Assembly (NCBI GenBank): GCA_964058845.1
Contig: CAXKVR010000017.1
Span: 124,001 to 188,000 of the forward strand
DNA from: Carex sylvatica
Lineage: Eukaryota > Streptophyta > Magnoliopsida > Poales > Cyperaceae
Direction: 5' to 3'
DNA length: 64,000 bases
Part shown: positions 11,258-22,089 of the stretch, in pieces
How positions within the stretch are numbered: the first letter of the stretch is position 1
Layout of the letters: every line of letters starts with the position of its first letter
The notes under the pieces: generated by a model
Told to the model about the DNA's origin: nothing
The model's database searches: none
Seen by the model: only the letters and a program-made list of their open reading frames with translations
Translations under genes and position numbers: made by a program

Positions 11258-12114
11258 ATATTTAATTTAAATAAAAGGGATCTTTCTCCCAACCTACGAA
11301 GCCTATTTATGTTCCATTATATTTTAGGGTAGCAACTCGCCGGCGGCTCCACTATTTTTTTTTTTTAGTATTCCTTTCTTTTCTTTAAAAAATATTTGAG
11401 GCTATCAACCTATCACACAGATTCGGCGAGTTGGATACAGCCCCCCCAAATCCATATTTTGGCATCCAATTTATCTATCTTATTTTAAAATCTTAGTAGC
11501 AGCTATTAAATATAATTTTTATTAAATAAAATATATTTAAAATATAATATAATTAAGCTGTTACTAAACATAAATTCTAATCCAGCCACACATAAATTCT
11601 AACTCAACATCTGAGGTGTCACTTTCACATACCAGTCTTTTCCACCAGGTGATATTAATTCACCTCTTCCGGGTCAGATGTTCTTTGCCTCTCGAAAATT
11701 CACTAATTTATTAAGCATGATGATACAAAGCAAAAGCATAGTAACCGAAATTTTTATTAATACCATTTAAAAAAAAAAAAAAACATTTCTGAAATTGAGA
11801 ATTTTAAAAAAAATCCAGACCGCCAATTTGATATGCGGCTCCAATTTTGAAAAGCTGCATATTGATTTGGAGGCCCATCAAAAACCTAACTATCAGTATA
11901 TTATAATGAATTTTTGAATTTTTTAGAGAGCCTCTATTTCAATTTGCAGCTTCAAAAATAAAACTGCAAATTGAATTAACGGTCCGAATATTCAAAGGAT
12001 AATATTCAAGAACTTCTGTCAAGAAGCGTTAGTACCACTAACCATTATCAAATTAAATGATGTTTTAAAAATCGAGTACTTTCCAGAAAATAAATCGACC
12101 AAAACCCTGAACTT
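11258..12114. other. Intergenic DNA, small palindrome only
   Basis: No gene seen. A short palindrome near 11821-11872 pairs CCAATTTGATATGCGGCT with AGCTGCATATTGATTTGG, and a related TTTGCAGCTTCAAAA stretch lies near 11942. A-runs occur near 11769. Confidence 0.45.
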
Positions 12115-12122
12115 GTTGTAAC

Positions 12123-12428
12123 CATAGTGATATGATACGCGTATAATTCGCGTATAATTCGTGTATAAAATGTTTTTTTGATGTTCCCGAACCGAACTCC
12201 GTTCAAAACGGAGAAAAACGTATAAAACGCGTATAAAACGCGAATTACGTTTTATTCGTGAGAAAAACGCGAACAAAACGCACAAATTTTTTTTTTTTTT
12301 TTTGAAATTTTCTGTTGAAATTTTTTTTTTTTTGCTTCCGTAATGTACCGAATTATTCCCGAATTATATCCGAATCACGAATTTTTGAACTCGCCGAACC
12401 GAACCCGAACTTTTGATTTGTCACTATG
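12123..12428. mobile_element. hAT-type MITE, CATAGTGA ends, 8-bp TSD GTTGTAAC
   Basis: The 8-bp direct repeat GTTGTAAC is at 12115-12122 and 12429-12436. The element begins CATAGTGA and ends TCACTATG. The interior is rich in CGTATAA and CGAATTA words. An 8-bp target duplication with short inverted ends is the hAT signature. Relatives: 33417-33704, 48704-49009 and a truncated piece at 16964. Confidence 0.85.
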
Positions 12429-12490
12429 GTTGTAACCATCTCAGCAACAACATTAGGCAGCAAAATTGACCAAGTACATATCATCGGTTG

Positions 12491-12700
12491 GGAATGAAAT
12501 CTGCTGCGATCCGAATTGGATGAACAGTATCTGAAATTCTTGTTTTTTCAAATCTAACCATTCAACTTTTTCTATGCACGTATCTCTAAACAACTAATTT
12601 TTCTGTCTACGCATCTCAAAATAAATCAACAGTTAAATTTAGAAAAATAAAAATTTTATAGTACTGTTCATCCAATTCAGATCGCAAGAAATTTGTTTCC
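12491..12700. mobile_element. Mutator-type MITE, 9-bp TSD CATCGGTTG
   Basis: CATCGGTTG occurs at 12482-12490 and 12701-12709. The ends GGAATGAAATCTGCTGCGAT and ATCGCAAGAAATTTGTTTCC are inverted, and the repeat extends inward through GGATGAACAGTA and TACTGTTCATCC. Nine-base duplications and long G-starting inverted ends point to the Mutator superfamily. Confidence 0.8.
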
Positions 12701-12709
12701 CATCGGTTG

Positions 12710-13188
12710 CACCGTGTCCGTATTGATTGACAAATCTGTAGTAGGAGAGAGAAACTTTGATTAGCGTGTTAAACATCACAAATGACACACGAGAATTGAA
12801 TGGATACACACATGGGAAAATGATGTTTTAATTAATTCAAATTTTCATGCGGGAATAATATATGTGTACCTATATATTATAAGTGGACAATAAAGGTAAT
12901 AAAATAAATGTAACTTTCACAATCCAAAATTCCTAAAAGACCAAAAGATGACAAATCAACAACCCCTATTTAAATTTGAAACCGATAGCAAACCTACCTT
13001 GCATGTGCCTCCACCACCGAATTCACTACCAATTATCTAATCACAAATTATTTTAATCCTTAATTTAATGTGCCGCATATTTCCACTACATAATTTATAT
13101 TGCAAAAAATATTTGCATACCCCCTGAAGATATAAAATTGTTCAATGTGCCCTCAGATCGGCATTGCCTAAAAAATTATTTAGAAAAA
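12710..13188. other. Intergenic DNA, nothing recognised
   Basis: AT-rich sequence without coding potential, RNA gene or clear transposon ends. Confidence 0.4.
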
Positions 13189-13466
13189 TGCTAATATGTT
13201 ACGCGTAGCATAGAGGAGCTCCGTGCAACGGCTCAATATTTGAGTTTTCAAAATCCTAACAGTCAATTTGTACCATTTAGATCAAGTGATTTTATACCTA
13301 TCTAAAAAAATAGTTAAAAAATTATAAAAAATGTAAAATTTGATTTGCAAGTACATATTTATATGGAGGTCATATTAAGCGGTTCAGATCAACCGTTAGA
13401 ATTTTGAAAACTGAAATATTGAGCCGTTGTACAGAGACCCTCTATGCTACGCGTAGCACCGTAGCC
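13189..13466. mobile_element. Foldback MITE related to 221-555
   Basis: The right end is TCTATGCTACGCGTAGCACCGTAGCC split by family differences from the left end TGCTAATATGTTACGCGTAG. Both arms continue through GTGCAACGGCTCAATATTTG-like sequence into the shared core. The left end has drifted more than the right. Confidence 0.65.
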
Positions 13467-14327
13467 AACTCCAATTATGTATATACAAAAAGATGAAACA
13501 TAATTCCCTCCCTTCTTTTTTTCCTTCCCCCTCACTTATATATATATTTTTCTCATATTTTACAATTTTAGTTTTGAATTTTCATAAAAAATTTTTTATA
13601 ATTTAGACCATCCGACAAGAAGAGACATAAATTTAAAATAAAATGTTTCCAATAGCATATTCTGGGGTTGAATTACTGAGAGCAATAATCAAAATGAGCA
13701 GAACCATCAAAAGTGGATGGATTCCAGCTGCTTTAAATCCAATTATGATATGACAAAGGATGGATTTTGAAATAGTTAAAAGATATGTTTTCTTTATATT
13801 TATTTGATGGAGTAATTATATAATCCATACATATTAAAATAGAGTCATACATCTATCAGTATGTATTATGACTCTAAATTTTGATTTTTAAGATTCAAAT
13901 CATTCAATCTAATATGCCGAAAATTTATAGAAATCAAATGTATGTTTTAATATTAAAAAAATACTATATTTGTCAATAGGGAGAAAACAATTGATCTTGA
14001 AATTGTAGGCCATTTAATATATTTAATTGTTTTCTAATAAAAAAATAGAAAAACGGAAAATTTTAAAAAAAATGTAAAATTAGTTTCTTACTGAATTTTA
14101 ATATTTTAATCTAATTGAGTAGTCGAATCAACCTTCAATCTAAAAAAATGAGATTTGAAATCATAATTCTTCGATTTGGGTTATGCACACAATCATATAC
14201 TGACTATCAAAATTATATTGAATTAGTTTTTCCAAACTTTCTATATTTTTTATTTGAAATGATATTCATTAAAAAAATCATAGTGTTTCTAGCAACCCTC
14301 GAAAAAAATAATTAAGCTAAATCACTG
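13467..14327. other. Intergenic DNA, nothing certain
   Basis: AT-rich. Some weak inverted likeness around 13800-14100, but no ends or target duplication could be placed. No gene seen. Confidence 0.4.
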
Positions 14328-14335
14328 AATATACG

Positions 14336-14688
14336 CAGGGGCGGACCCAGCCAGGGACCAGCTGTCTTCCCTCTTGGATTTTGAGTTTTAGTGGTGATCC
14401 ATCGGTACTGATCGATTTTGTCCTCTCCCCTGCTCTCAAATTTTTTTTGTCCCCCTCTGAATGTTTGATTTGTAATTTGGGTTAAATTTAGTGTTAAAAT
14501 CAAAATAAATTTCTTGAACTATGATTGGTAATTATAATTATAAGTTAAAACATCATAAATTATAAGTTAGAGCATTGAAAAATATAAGTCAAAAGATTAT
14601 ATTTTTTTGTCGAGTACTCAATTAGTCAATAGGTTTAAATCCGATTGAAATTGTTTTTTCTCTGATGAAAATTCTGAATCCACTTCTG
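14336..14688. mobile_element. hAT-type MITE, CAGGGGCGGACCC end, 8-bp TSD AATATACG
   Basis: AATATACG flanks the element at 14328-14335 and 14689-14696. It starts CAGGGGCGGACCCAG and ends GAATCCACTTCTG, an imperfect inverted end. Further members are at 51481-51809, 52672-53018 and 54037-54275. Confidence 0.85.
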
Positions 14689-14696
14689 AATATACG

Positions 14697-15734
14697 AATC
14701 TTGATACAGATCAGACTGGACCACCATCCACTTCTTTTTGGAGCAGAATGAGGGCTTGCCTCAAATCATGTGGTCTAACACTATCATAATTCAAAAAAAA
14801 AAAAAAAATTATAGTCATTCGATCAACGAAGTCATAACTTATAAGGCATTATAATCGATCGATGTCACATAAAAAGGTAAATGAGCGATTTTTAGTAATA
14901 GAAAACGACAGCAGCCGAAATCATCCCCGTGATACCGGGATGATAAAAAATAAAACTAATAAGATAACCTAAAAAATTTAATTATTGTTACTGTTTTCTT
15001 TTTTGGTTTTGTCGTTTCGGACGAATAATTTAACTCTTTTTTAGTTAATTCTTGGCTTCTTGCCATCCCACATTTCCACTAAAAAAAAATTTAGAATTTA
15101 TTTTATAGCATTCTAGATAGTCACCGATTCTGCCGTTTTCATAGCTTCTTTATTTTGTGATTAGACCCAAACTTTTTAATGGACCTTCCAACAATACAAG
15201 TCAAAAGATCATAATATTTATCATAGCTTCTCTATTTTGAATACAAATTGAATATTAAACGGATATTTATATGAATAAGGATCCGATATTTATTAAAAGT
15301 ATATAGATATTATTAGAAAATATTAAATTTCACAATATTTATCTAGTTATAATGATGAATAAGATTATTTTTTTTACATATCATTATATGATATATACCC
15401 ACTATTCAGATATATACGAATCGTATTTACATAGATATTTAAATATAGATATCTGTGTCTAATTTTTTAAATTTGGATCAGATACTATCCACTCTTTTTC
15501 ACTCTATTCACAGCTCTATTATTTTATTTTTTTTATAAATATTTATCTTTTTCAGCATTTTTAAATTGAATATTTGATACATACAATAATTAGACAAAAC
15601 TCTCTAAAATACAACAGCAAATTAAGCGCCTCCAATTTCATACAAATTAATCTAAAAAAAAAAACAAGACACATTAATTTGAAACATCTCTCCTTCTAAG
15701 CTTCTCCATACGATCCTTTGTTGAATTTTATTCG
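14697..15734. other. Intergenic DNA; 3' flank of the small ORF
   Basis: Mostly featureless AT-rich DNA. An AATAAA (opposite strand) just past the 61-aa reading frame, near 15730, could be its poly(A) signal. Confidence 0.4.
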
Positions 15735-15920
15735 TCATTGAAAATGTCGGTGGTGATGCTCCGAGTGGCGGTGGCGGTGCTCATCGAGGCCACAACATTG
15801 CAACGCCGGATAACAAGCGACAAAGAGGCACCGTCCGATGCCTCGAATTGCATGTGAAAACATGAAGCAACAACAACCATTTCCTTTCTGCTCCTGCAGC
15901 CGCCTTTTCGAATGCGTCAT
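15735..15920 (-). CDS. Candidate small Cys/His-rich protein, 61 aa, function unknown
   Basis: The frame stands out from its AT-rich surroundings by high GC content. The protein has a basic start (MTHSKRRLQEQ), a central cysteine cluster (GNGCCCFMFS), a hydrophobic cysteine-rich segment (IGRCLFVACYPALQCCGLDE) and a histidine-rich tail (HRHRHSEHHHRHFQ). This looks like a family of short plant proteins with a GRC-hydrophobic-CYP-QC-GLDE-poly-His layout that I recall but cannot name with certainty. An AATAAA lies just downstream on the same strand. It could sit at a membrane or bind metal, but that is conjecture. No intron is needed. Transcript evidence or conservation of the CYPxxQCxGLDE segment would decide. 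Confidence 0.5.
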   Translation of the reverse strand: MTHSKRRLQEQKGNGCCCFMFSHAIRGIGRCLFVACYPALQCCGLDEHRHRHSEHHHRHFQ

Positions 15921-16224
15921 TTTTGAACTATTATTACTTAATAATAAAAAAAATTATATATGATTGCATAGATAATGATTTTGAGAAACTGAATGGTAGT
16001 GAAATTAAAATAGATATGATAAATATGTGTTTTGTTATCAAGGAGAGAATATTGTAGAGATGAAATTTTAATGTAAATTGTCTAAACTCAAATAAAATAA
16101 CTGCTAAAAACTCTGAATATCTCTCATTCTCATTTTTTTTGTTGTTGCTTCTTTCAAATAGAAAATTTCTTGTAAAAAGAATTAAAAATAAGATTAGTTC
16201 TCTACCCCTGCCCCTTACGAAAAG

Positions 16225-16403
16225 GAGTGCGTATCCTCTGAGATATCTCATATTTTGCGTGACCCACGTGTCCTGTGCCTATTCGGGGGTGACGCAGGGG
16301 CAGTATTATTAGAGCTTTGAGATTCACGCAGAACATATTGGAACGGTTGAGATTTTCCAAAAAGTCACGCAAAATATGAGATATCTCAAAGGATGCAAAT
16401 TCC
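16225..16403. mobile_element. Foldback MITE with near-perfect inner palindrome
   Basis: ATCCTCTGAGATATCTCATA and the adjoining TTTTGCGTGAC pair with GTCACGCAAAA and TATGAGATATCTCAAAGGAT. The imperfect 8-bp flanks ACGAAAAG (16217-16224) and ACGAAAAA (16404-16411) suggest the target duplication. It shares a TATCCTCT end motif with 20892-21090, 25856-26075 and 53197-53400. Confidence 0.65.
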
Positions 16404-16411
16404 ACGAAAAA

Positions 16412-16960
16412 AATTAAGAATAAGGAAATGAAAGAAAAACGAGAGGAAAAAAAAAACATAGATAAGAGAACAAGTGAAGAAAGAATTGGAAAGATGAAAT
16501 TTACAATCTTCAGCATACCTTTTGCATGCGTAAAGAACCTCTTGTGTAATGGCAAATAGAGACGTGCAATTTAACTAGAACCGCAATCCACGAAAACAAT
16601 TAAGATTGTATCAGAAACAAAAACCTCTGCTGTGGCAGTTGGAGAGAGAGAGGGTAAAAAAAAGGGCTAGTTTTGTGTTATTAGATTTAGAGACATAATC
16701 GCAGGAGAAGATGCTTTTAATGATGCTCTTTTTAAAGAAGAAGTGCGTTGCGGGGTTACTTGAGATGCTTTGACACAGAGACATTAATATTTTAGTTGAA
16801 TTATATATCTAAGAAGAAGTGAGAATAGTTAAGTTATGTGGGTGCGTTTGTATAATACAATCGGTACAAGTTTTCTTATCTTAGATAAGCCTCTAGGTCT
16901 TCTACGGCCAATGACTCTGTAGCTTTCTGAAATGACTTGATTTTTAGTGAGACGATACTG
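16412..16960. other. Intergenic DNA, nothing recognised
   Basis: Includes a short GAGAGAGAG run near 16643. No gene or element with defined ends. Confidence 0.4.
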
Positions 16961-16963
16961 GAT

Positions 16964-17125
16964 CTTAGTCACAAGATTCGCGAATTAAACTCGAATAATT
17001 CGTTATTTTTGTGATGCCTAATCGAAAGCTAAATTATTTGATTGACCGAACTTTGACCGAATTAAACCCAAATAATTCGTGAATTTTACGAATTATTCGC
17101 AGATTTTTTCCGAATTTTCTGAATT
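16964..17125. mobile_element. Truncated hAT MITE (CATAGTGACAA family)
   Basis: CTTAGTCACAAGATTCGCGA, then AATTAAACTCGAATAATTCG and GACCGAACTTTGACCGAATT, match the 5' half of the 48704-49009 element. The 3' half and the terminal TCACTATG are missing. Confidence 0.6.
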
Positions 17126-17544
17126 ATTTGTAATTATCTCTTGCAATTGTATATATAATGTGTAATTTTTTCATCACATATGTGATAATTTTATTTTAAG
17201 ATCTAAACTATATTTATATCTATAATCTTATTTGTTTAATATTCAATTTGTATCTGCCTTTTCTTACATCTAATATATATCTGTATTCGTATAAAATAAC
17301 AACTATAAACACAATATAGTTATTATACGTTTTGTTATTATTAAGAGAAGAATCAGACATTTACCGAATGGGAGTCAAACACATACTTCAAAAAAAAAAA
17401 TTTAATAACATTTTTTTTAATAAAATTTATATTAACAATTTAATATTTACATGCTTCAAAAGTCCAAAAGTGTCACATCTCAAAAACAAAACAAGTTCTA
17501 TGAATAAATAACAAAAAGGGACCAAAATGTTTTTGATCACTTCA

Positions 17545-18600
17545 AATCTCACATTCCTTATGGTATTCTTCGATCTTTCATTTTCTGAAAACGACGTAAG
17601 ATGACACCATCACTAACTCTCTCAAACAACCCTTTCTCAACATAAGTTATTAAGCAATCATTCATCTATTCATCACACTTTTTATTTCGCAAATTGTCTT
17701 TAATGAATTTCATTGCGGAAAATACTCTCTAAAGAAGCTGTAGCTACCGGTAAAATCAATGCCAACTTTAGTAGAAGAAAAGGTTGAGAATGTGCTATAT
17801 GCTTGTTAGTTTGTAACATAACACTAGCTAGTTCACTTAATTCATTCAAATTTGAGAATTTATCCATTGTGTGCACATCAACAATGAAGTTCTCTAGCTG
17901 ATTGGGAAGAGCTAGGAGACCAACATTAGAAAATTCTCTATGATAGAATGAAGCCAATAACCTTTTTATGATAATTTTTTGATTCACTAATTTTAAAGTA
18001 AATTTTTAAGAACTCAAGAAAGTTACCCTTGTTATGAGAATTTTCTGATTCATCGTGTCCTCAAAAAGGTAATCCTTAATGGAGCAATAACCTCACCATA
18101 GTGATTGTCACCTTCATTCGCAAATAATCATCCCCTTTTTCATTGCTAGTTTTTGGTTTTTCAAAGCATCACACTTCTTCATTGCTTGGTTATGGAAGCT
18201 TTTGGGCCCACCAATATGTATAATTAATGTGTCTTTCTTATTTCAACTTTTAAATCTCTTGATTATAAAAGTATTACCACCTTGTTTATTCTCATTAAAC
18301 AAATAATAATACAAACAATATGCTCCTCCATCATGTTCATTGTATTCTAACCAACTCCCAAACCCCTTAAACAAACTCGGATTAAACTTGCGCATTAAAC
18401 CACTCATTTCAACTTGTTTGAAATCTACAACTTTTGGTTGAGAATGACCTTTATGTAAATAGTATCTTCTAACTTCAACCCTCAACCCTCTCGTTAGGTG
18501 AATACTGGGTGATCTTTGGTCGAAGTGCAGGGTTATCTGGATATTTTTTTGGACAAACTTCAATTCTCTTTGACAGTTGAGAAGTTGATGCATTTTGAGG
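17545..18600 (-). pseudogene. Broken hAT transposase gene (TTF-type zinc finger / ZMYM1-like)
   Basis: Reading down the minus strand, 18593-18243 encodes the N-terminal TTF-type region (YYLHKGHSQPK, FNPSLFKGFGSWLEY, YCLYYYLFNE). A frame-shifted stretch near 18230-18120 follows (GGPKSFHNQAMKKCDALKNQ). Then 17987-17700 gives the C-terminal dimerisation region (LLLKLALILPVATASLESIF). A last piece beyond a stop reads MNDCLITYVEKGLFE to about 17545. The middle catalytic part is missing and there are shifts and stops, so it cannot make a transposase. It records a former autonomous hAT element. Intact relatives are known in plant genomes as zinc finger MYM-type protein 1-like genes. Whether it drove any of the hAT MITEs here is unknown. 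Confidence 0.8.
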
Positions 18601-18740
18601 CCATCGTTTTAGAAATTTCTCCATTTACCTTCTATATTTTAGAGAACAATGAATTAAACAAGGCATCTCTTATAGAGTTAAACAATGCACCTCTTTACTT
18701 ATGTTATCGTCTAGGTCAGAAATTACCGTTTGGTTTATGA

Positions 18741-19953
18741 AAATATAAAAATATGTATATCCTATTAATGATTTGGCAAGCTTTGCAATTATTATGCCAA
18801 TTGAGCTATTTTATATATAATCAACAATAATGAAATTATGGATCAATTACCATAAGTCAGTGGCACTCTTACAAAATAATTCAAGTATTCAACCACAAAA
18901 TTGAGATACATTGTTACTAATTTACATATCAAGAAATTGATTTAAGGGATATCCAGAACACACTCTGTTGCAATTCAAGTAATCAATGCTCAATGTTGAA
19001 GGTGTCACTAGAAAATACAAAGAGGTCAAGTGAATAACCTGACACAAGGCACTGCGGCAGCTGTCGTAGCCAGACAGGGCGAGCCGAGAGGAGCGTTGCA
19101 CGGCGAGGCGAGACGGGCGCAAAGCAGAGATGTGGTGAGGAGGCACAGGAGCACAGGCGCGCTGGCACAATCGCATTGGCACTTGGCACAACCGCCCAAT
19201 GATTTAAAATAAGACAAAAGTTCAGTGAGAAAACAATTTGGGGGTTTCGCTAGTCGCTACTTGCTAGAATATAATATTGAAAGAGAAAGATTCAGACCCA
19301 GAAAGTCAAAACAAGAGATTATTAAAGGGGAAAATATATCTCACGGCTCACATAGTCACATGTGTTGTTGAATTATTTTTATTAAATAAATTTTCTAAAC
19401 TAATAGATGTTCCTCCAAAATTATACACAAGTTTTTTTTTTTTGAAATAAAATGGGGATCAATAGTGTTAAAGTTTCACAAAAATTATGGGGGTCAAATT
19501 TCATGTACCTATAACATTTTAGTATAATTTATACATGAGAACTGTATTTTTTTTACTAGTTTTTGAAAAAAAAAAAAAAAATAGGGGTCAATTGATCTCA
19601 TTCTCTTGAAGTATATCCGTCTATGGTTATTATACATCGATATCAGATCCATTTTTTTTTATAAAGGTCCAGGTAAACTCTCTATTCACACCACAATGCA
19701 CACACTCGGATCCATTTACGCCCCTTATGTCCAAACTAAGGCTTGTTCGGCAACATTGAAATTTTGTGGAATTGTTGGAATGCAAATTTTTTTATATAAA
19801 AATGAAAATTTAAATTTTTCAAAACCAAAATTATTAAACTCATGAAAAAAATTTAAAATATAGGTATTCGACAAATGTATAAAAAAATTATTAGAATTTT
19901 ATTTTATAAAAGATGTAATATTAAAATTAAATTATACTAAGTGTATTGAATTA

Positions 19954-19984
<31 letters not shown>

Positions 19985-20285
19985 GTGATAGTATATTCTC
20001 CACAAAAATCAACATAGAAAATGGAAACAAAATTCTCTTGGCTATTAAAATGAGAAATAATACGAGTCTGTGAACGGCTCACAAAAAAAGTTATTGAAAA
20101 TTGTAATTTGCTTAAGAGAACCGGATCCGTATCGTACGCGGTACCATAGAAGATGTTCTTCAGGTTTGAGATTAACTCTTATCCGTTTTGAAATTCGAGC
20201 TAGCATGGGGACAGTATTATGAGACTTTGAGATTCATGCAAAGTTGAAAAAATGGGTCCGGATCCAGTAATTGTAAAAGATTTCC
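18741..20285. other. Intergenic DNA with a GC-rich patch and repeat relics
   Basis: A GC-rich patch at about 19040-19200 is open in several frames but matches no protein I know. An A-run lies at about 19957-19979. Near 20115-20275, GGATCCGTATCGTACGCGG and GGGTCCGGATCC look like the two ends of a decayed element of the TATCCTCT/GGATCC group. No gene seen. Confidence 0.4.
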
Positions 20286-20293
20286 TCGTCAGG

Positions 20294-20834
20294 CAGAGCA
20301 TTGCTCTCCGACCGGGTTCGGGCAGACCGGGCGTATCCGGGGTCGAGTACGGGTTTGGGTCGGGTACAGGTAAGTCGGGTATACGGGTATCTCGGGTCGG
20401 ATATACTCGGGTATATTTTTCAAAATCCGTACCCTACCCGACTTATATCCGTGCCCGTGGTATCCAGCACGGGTAGGGCGATCCGGGTCGGGTACCCGTT
20501 TTTTTTTTTTTTAGGCGGCAAATTCGAAATTTCAAAAAAATTTGAATTTTTTCGAATTTTTTTGAATTTTTTTGAATTTTTTAACGGGTACGGGTACGGG
20601 TACGGGTCGGGTACGGGTCGGGTACGGGTCGGGTCGAGTCGGGTCGGGTCGGGCGTAAATCGGACCGGGTTTGCTCGGGTTTTGAACCAAATAACCGTAC
20701 CCTACCCGTTTTTTACCCGTACCCGTGTACCCGTTTACCCGACCCATACCCGGGCTCGGGCACGGATAACCCGGGTACCAGGCACGGGCGGGTACGGGTC
20801 GGGTCCGCCCCCGATGGGTATTTGCAAACCTCTA
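20294..20834. mobile_element. hAT-type MITE packed with GGGTAC/GGGTC repeats
   Basis: The 8-bp target duplication TCGTCAGG is at 20286-20293 and 20835-20842. The ends are CAGAGCATTG and GCAAACCTCTA (CAGAG/TAGAG inverted, fitting the hAT YARNG pattern). The interior holds long runs of CGGGTACGGGTACGGGTCGG type on one strand and the complement in places, plus a TTTTTTGAATTTTTT run at about 20543-20580. These repeats keep frames open across most of the element, but those frames are not genes. Confidence 0.85.
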
Positions 20835-20891
20835 TCGTCAGGTAAGGCTGTCAATTGGGAATCGGAAGCATCGAACAGGCCCTAGAGAACG

Positions 20892-21090
20892 TGGATCCGT
20901 ATCCTCCCAGGTACCTGACTTAACACAATTGAAAAGGACGGCTCAGATTTAATTTCATATGGTTCTTGCTCGGGATGGCTGAGGGAGGCGGTATTATTTG
21001 TTCTTTGAGATTCGTGCCAAGTTAAAAGAATAATTTTGGACCATTCGATTCAACTGTACTCAGTCCGGTAACCTGAGAGGATGTGAATTC
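20892..21090. mobile_element. MITE with GGATCCGTATCC end, near-8-bp TSD
   Basis: The flanks AGAGAACG (20884-20891) and AGAGATCG (21091-21098) differ at one base. The ends TGGATCCGTATCCTCCCAGG and CCTGAGAGGATGTGAATTC are inverted. Confidence 0.65.
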
Positions 21091-21267
21091 AGAGATCGTT
21101 CGGATTCGGATGCTTTCCATACACTTCCAACATTTGACAATAATTTCCGGTATATATAATTATGAGGAATCTCAGTAAGTACCGGAAACAACTGGTTCCC
21201 ACGCCATTTCCTTGTTTGCTGCTCAGAAAGGCCTAATTGCAATTTCTTCTAGCGTAGATGATCATAC

Positions 21268-21516
21268 TAGGGTGCAAACGGGTCACATATTATCTGACCA
21301 TATCCGCATCTGTATCCGAATATCCATGCGGATACGGATATGATTTTAAATTTTAATTATTCGTATCTAAACAGTAGATATGTATCTACGGATATCCGAT
21401 CCATATCAGTATGTATCCATCTAATATCCAATCTGTATCCATATCCAAAAATTAAAAGCAGATACAGACATCGTTTTACCACTATCTGATCCGTATCCGA
21501 CCTGTTTGCACCCCTA
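21268..21516. mobile_element. hAT-type MITE, TAGGGTGCAAACGGGTC end, 8-bp TSD GATCATAC
   Basis: GATCATAC flanks at 21260-21267 and 21517-21524. The ends TAGGGTGCAAACGGGTC and GACCTGTTTGCACCCCTA are inverted. The interior is built of GGATATCC/GGATACGG words that can fold back on each other. TAGGG(G)TGCAAAC ends are a common plant hAT pattern. Confidence 0.9.
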
Positions 21517-21524
21517 GATCATAC

Positions 21525-22089
21525 ACATCATAATCCATAATATCTGGGTTCATTAATCAACTGGCGACTCCGACTAGGATGTAAAAAGGAAAAAAAGCCT
21601 TTCCTTTTTATCTTCAAAGAAAGTATATCCCTGGTTCAAATCCTTTGACAAGTCCACTAATCAACAAATTATACATCATATGTCATGGTCACCTGTGGCT
21701 GTGATACTTACCATCTTATGTTTCTTAAAGCTCCTCAAGTAATCTTATGATGGAGATATCATACCCACCAGAGTAGTTTAATTCAAGAGGGTACTAATCA
21801 TATGGATGCAAGGCTTCAGAATACTTTTCATTAAAGAAAAAATCACACAATGTAATTGCGAAAACAGGTAAACAAGCAAAGAATAAGTATTCTCATCATG
21901 GGATTACACTTGAAACAAGTATCAGACATCTCTAGTTTGTTAAGACAAGAAAAAAAAAATTGACCTTCTCTGAAATGATGATCACATTATCACAAAAGGG
22001 GATAACACATCATAAGCAGGAAGAATGGAAGACATATCCAGAAGTTTATTCTACACCAAACGCCAAATCATAGCAAAAAATTAGAAGTT
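21525..22089. other. 3' flank of the 445-aa gene
   Basis: Likely 3' untranslated region and downstream DNA of the minus-strand gene ending at 22090. No other feature is seen. Confidence 0.4.

Noticed and set aside
16202..16555. 117-codon open frame
   Set aside because: Overlaps a palindromic MITE and AT-rich flank; hydrophobic runs come from T-rich sequence.
18922..19217. GC-rich overlapping open frames as a gene
   Set aside because: Several frames are equally open and none resembles a protein; GC content alone explains the lack of stops.
20580..20660. GGGTAC/GGGTC runs as telomeric or centromeric repeat
   Set aside because: The unit is not the plant telomere unit TTTAGGG, and the tract is bounded by an 8-bp target duplication.
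20301..20885. 194-codon open frame rich in Gly/Arg/Val/Tyr
   Set aside because: It lies within a hAT MITE and reflects GGGTAC repeats; it also runs over the element border.
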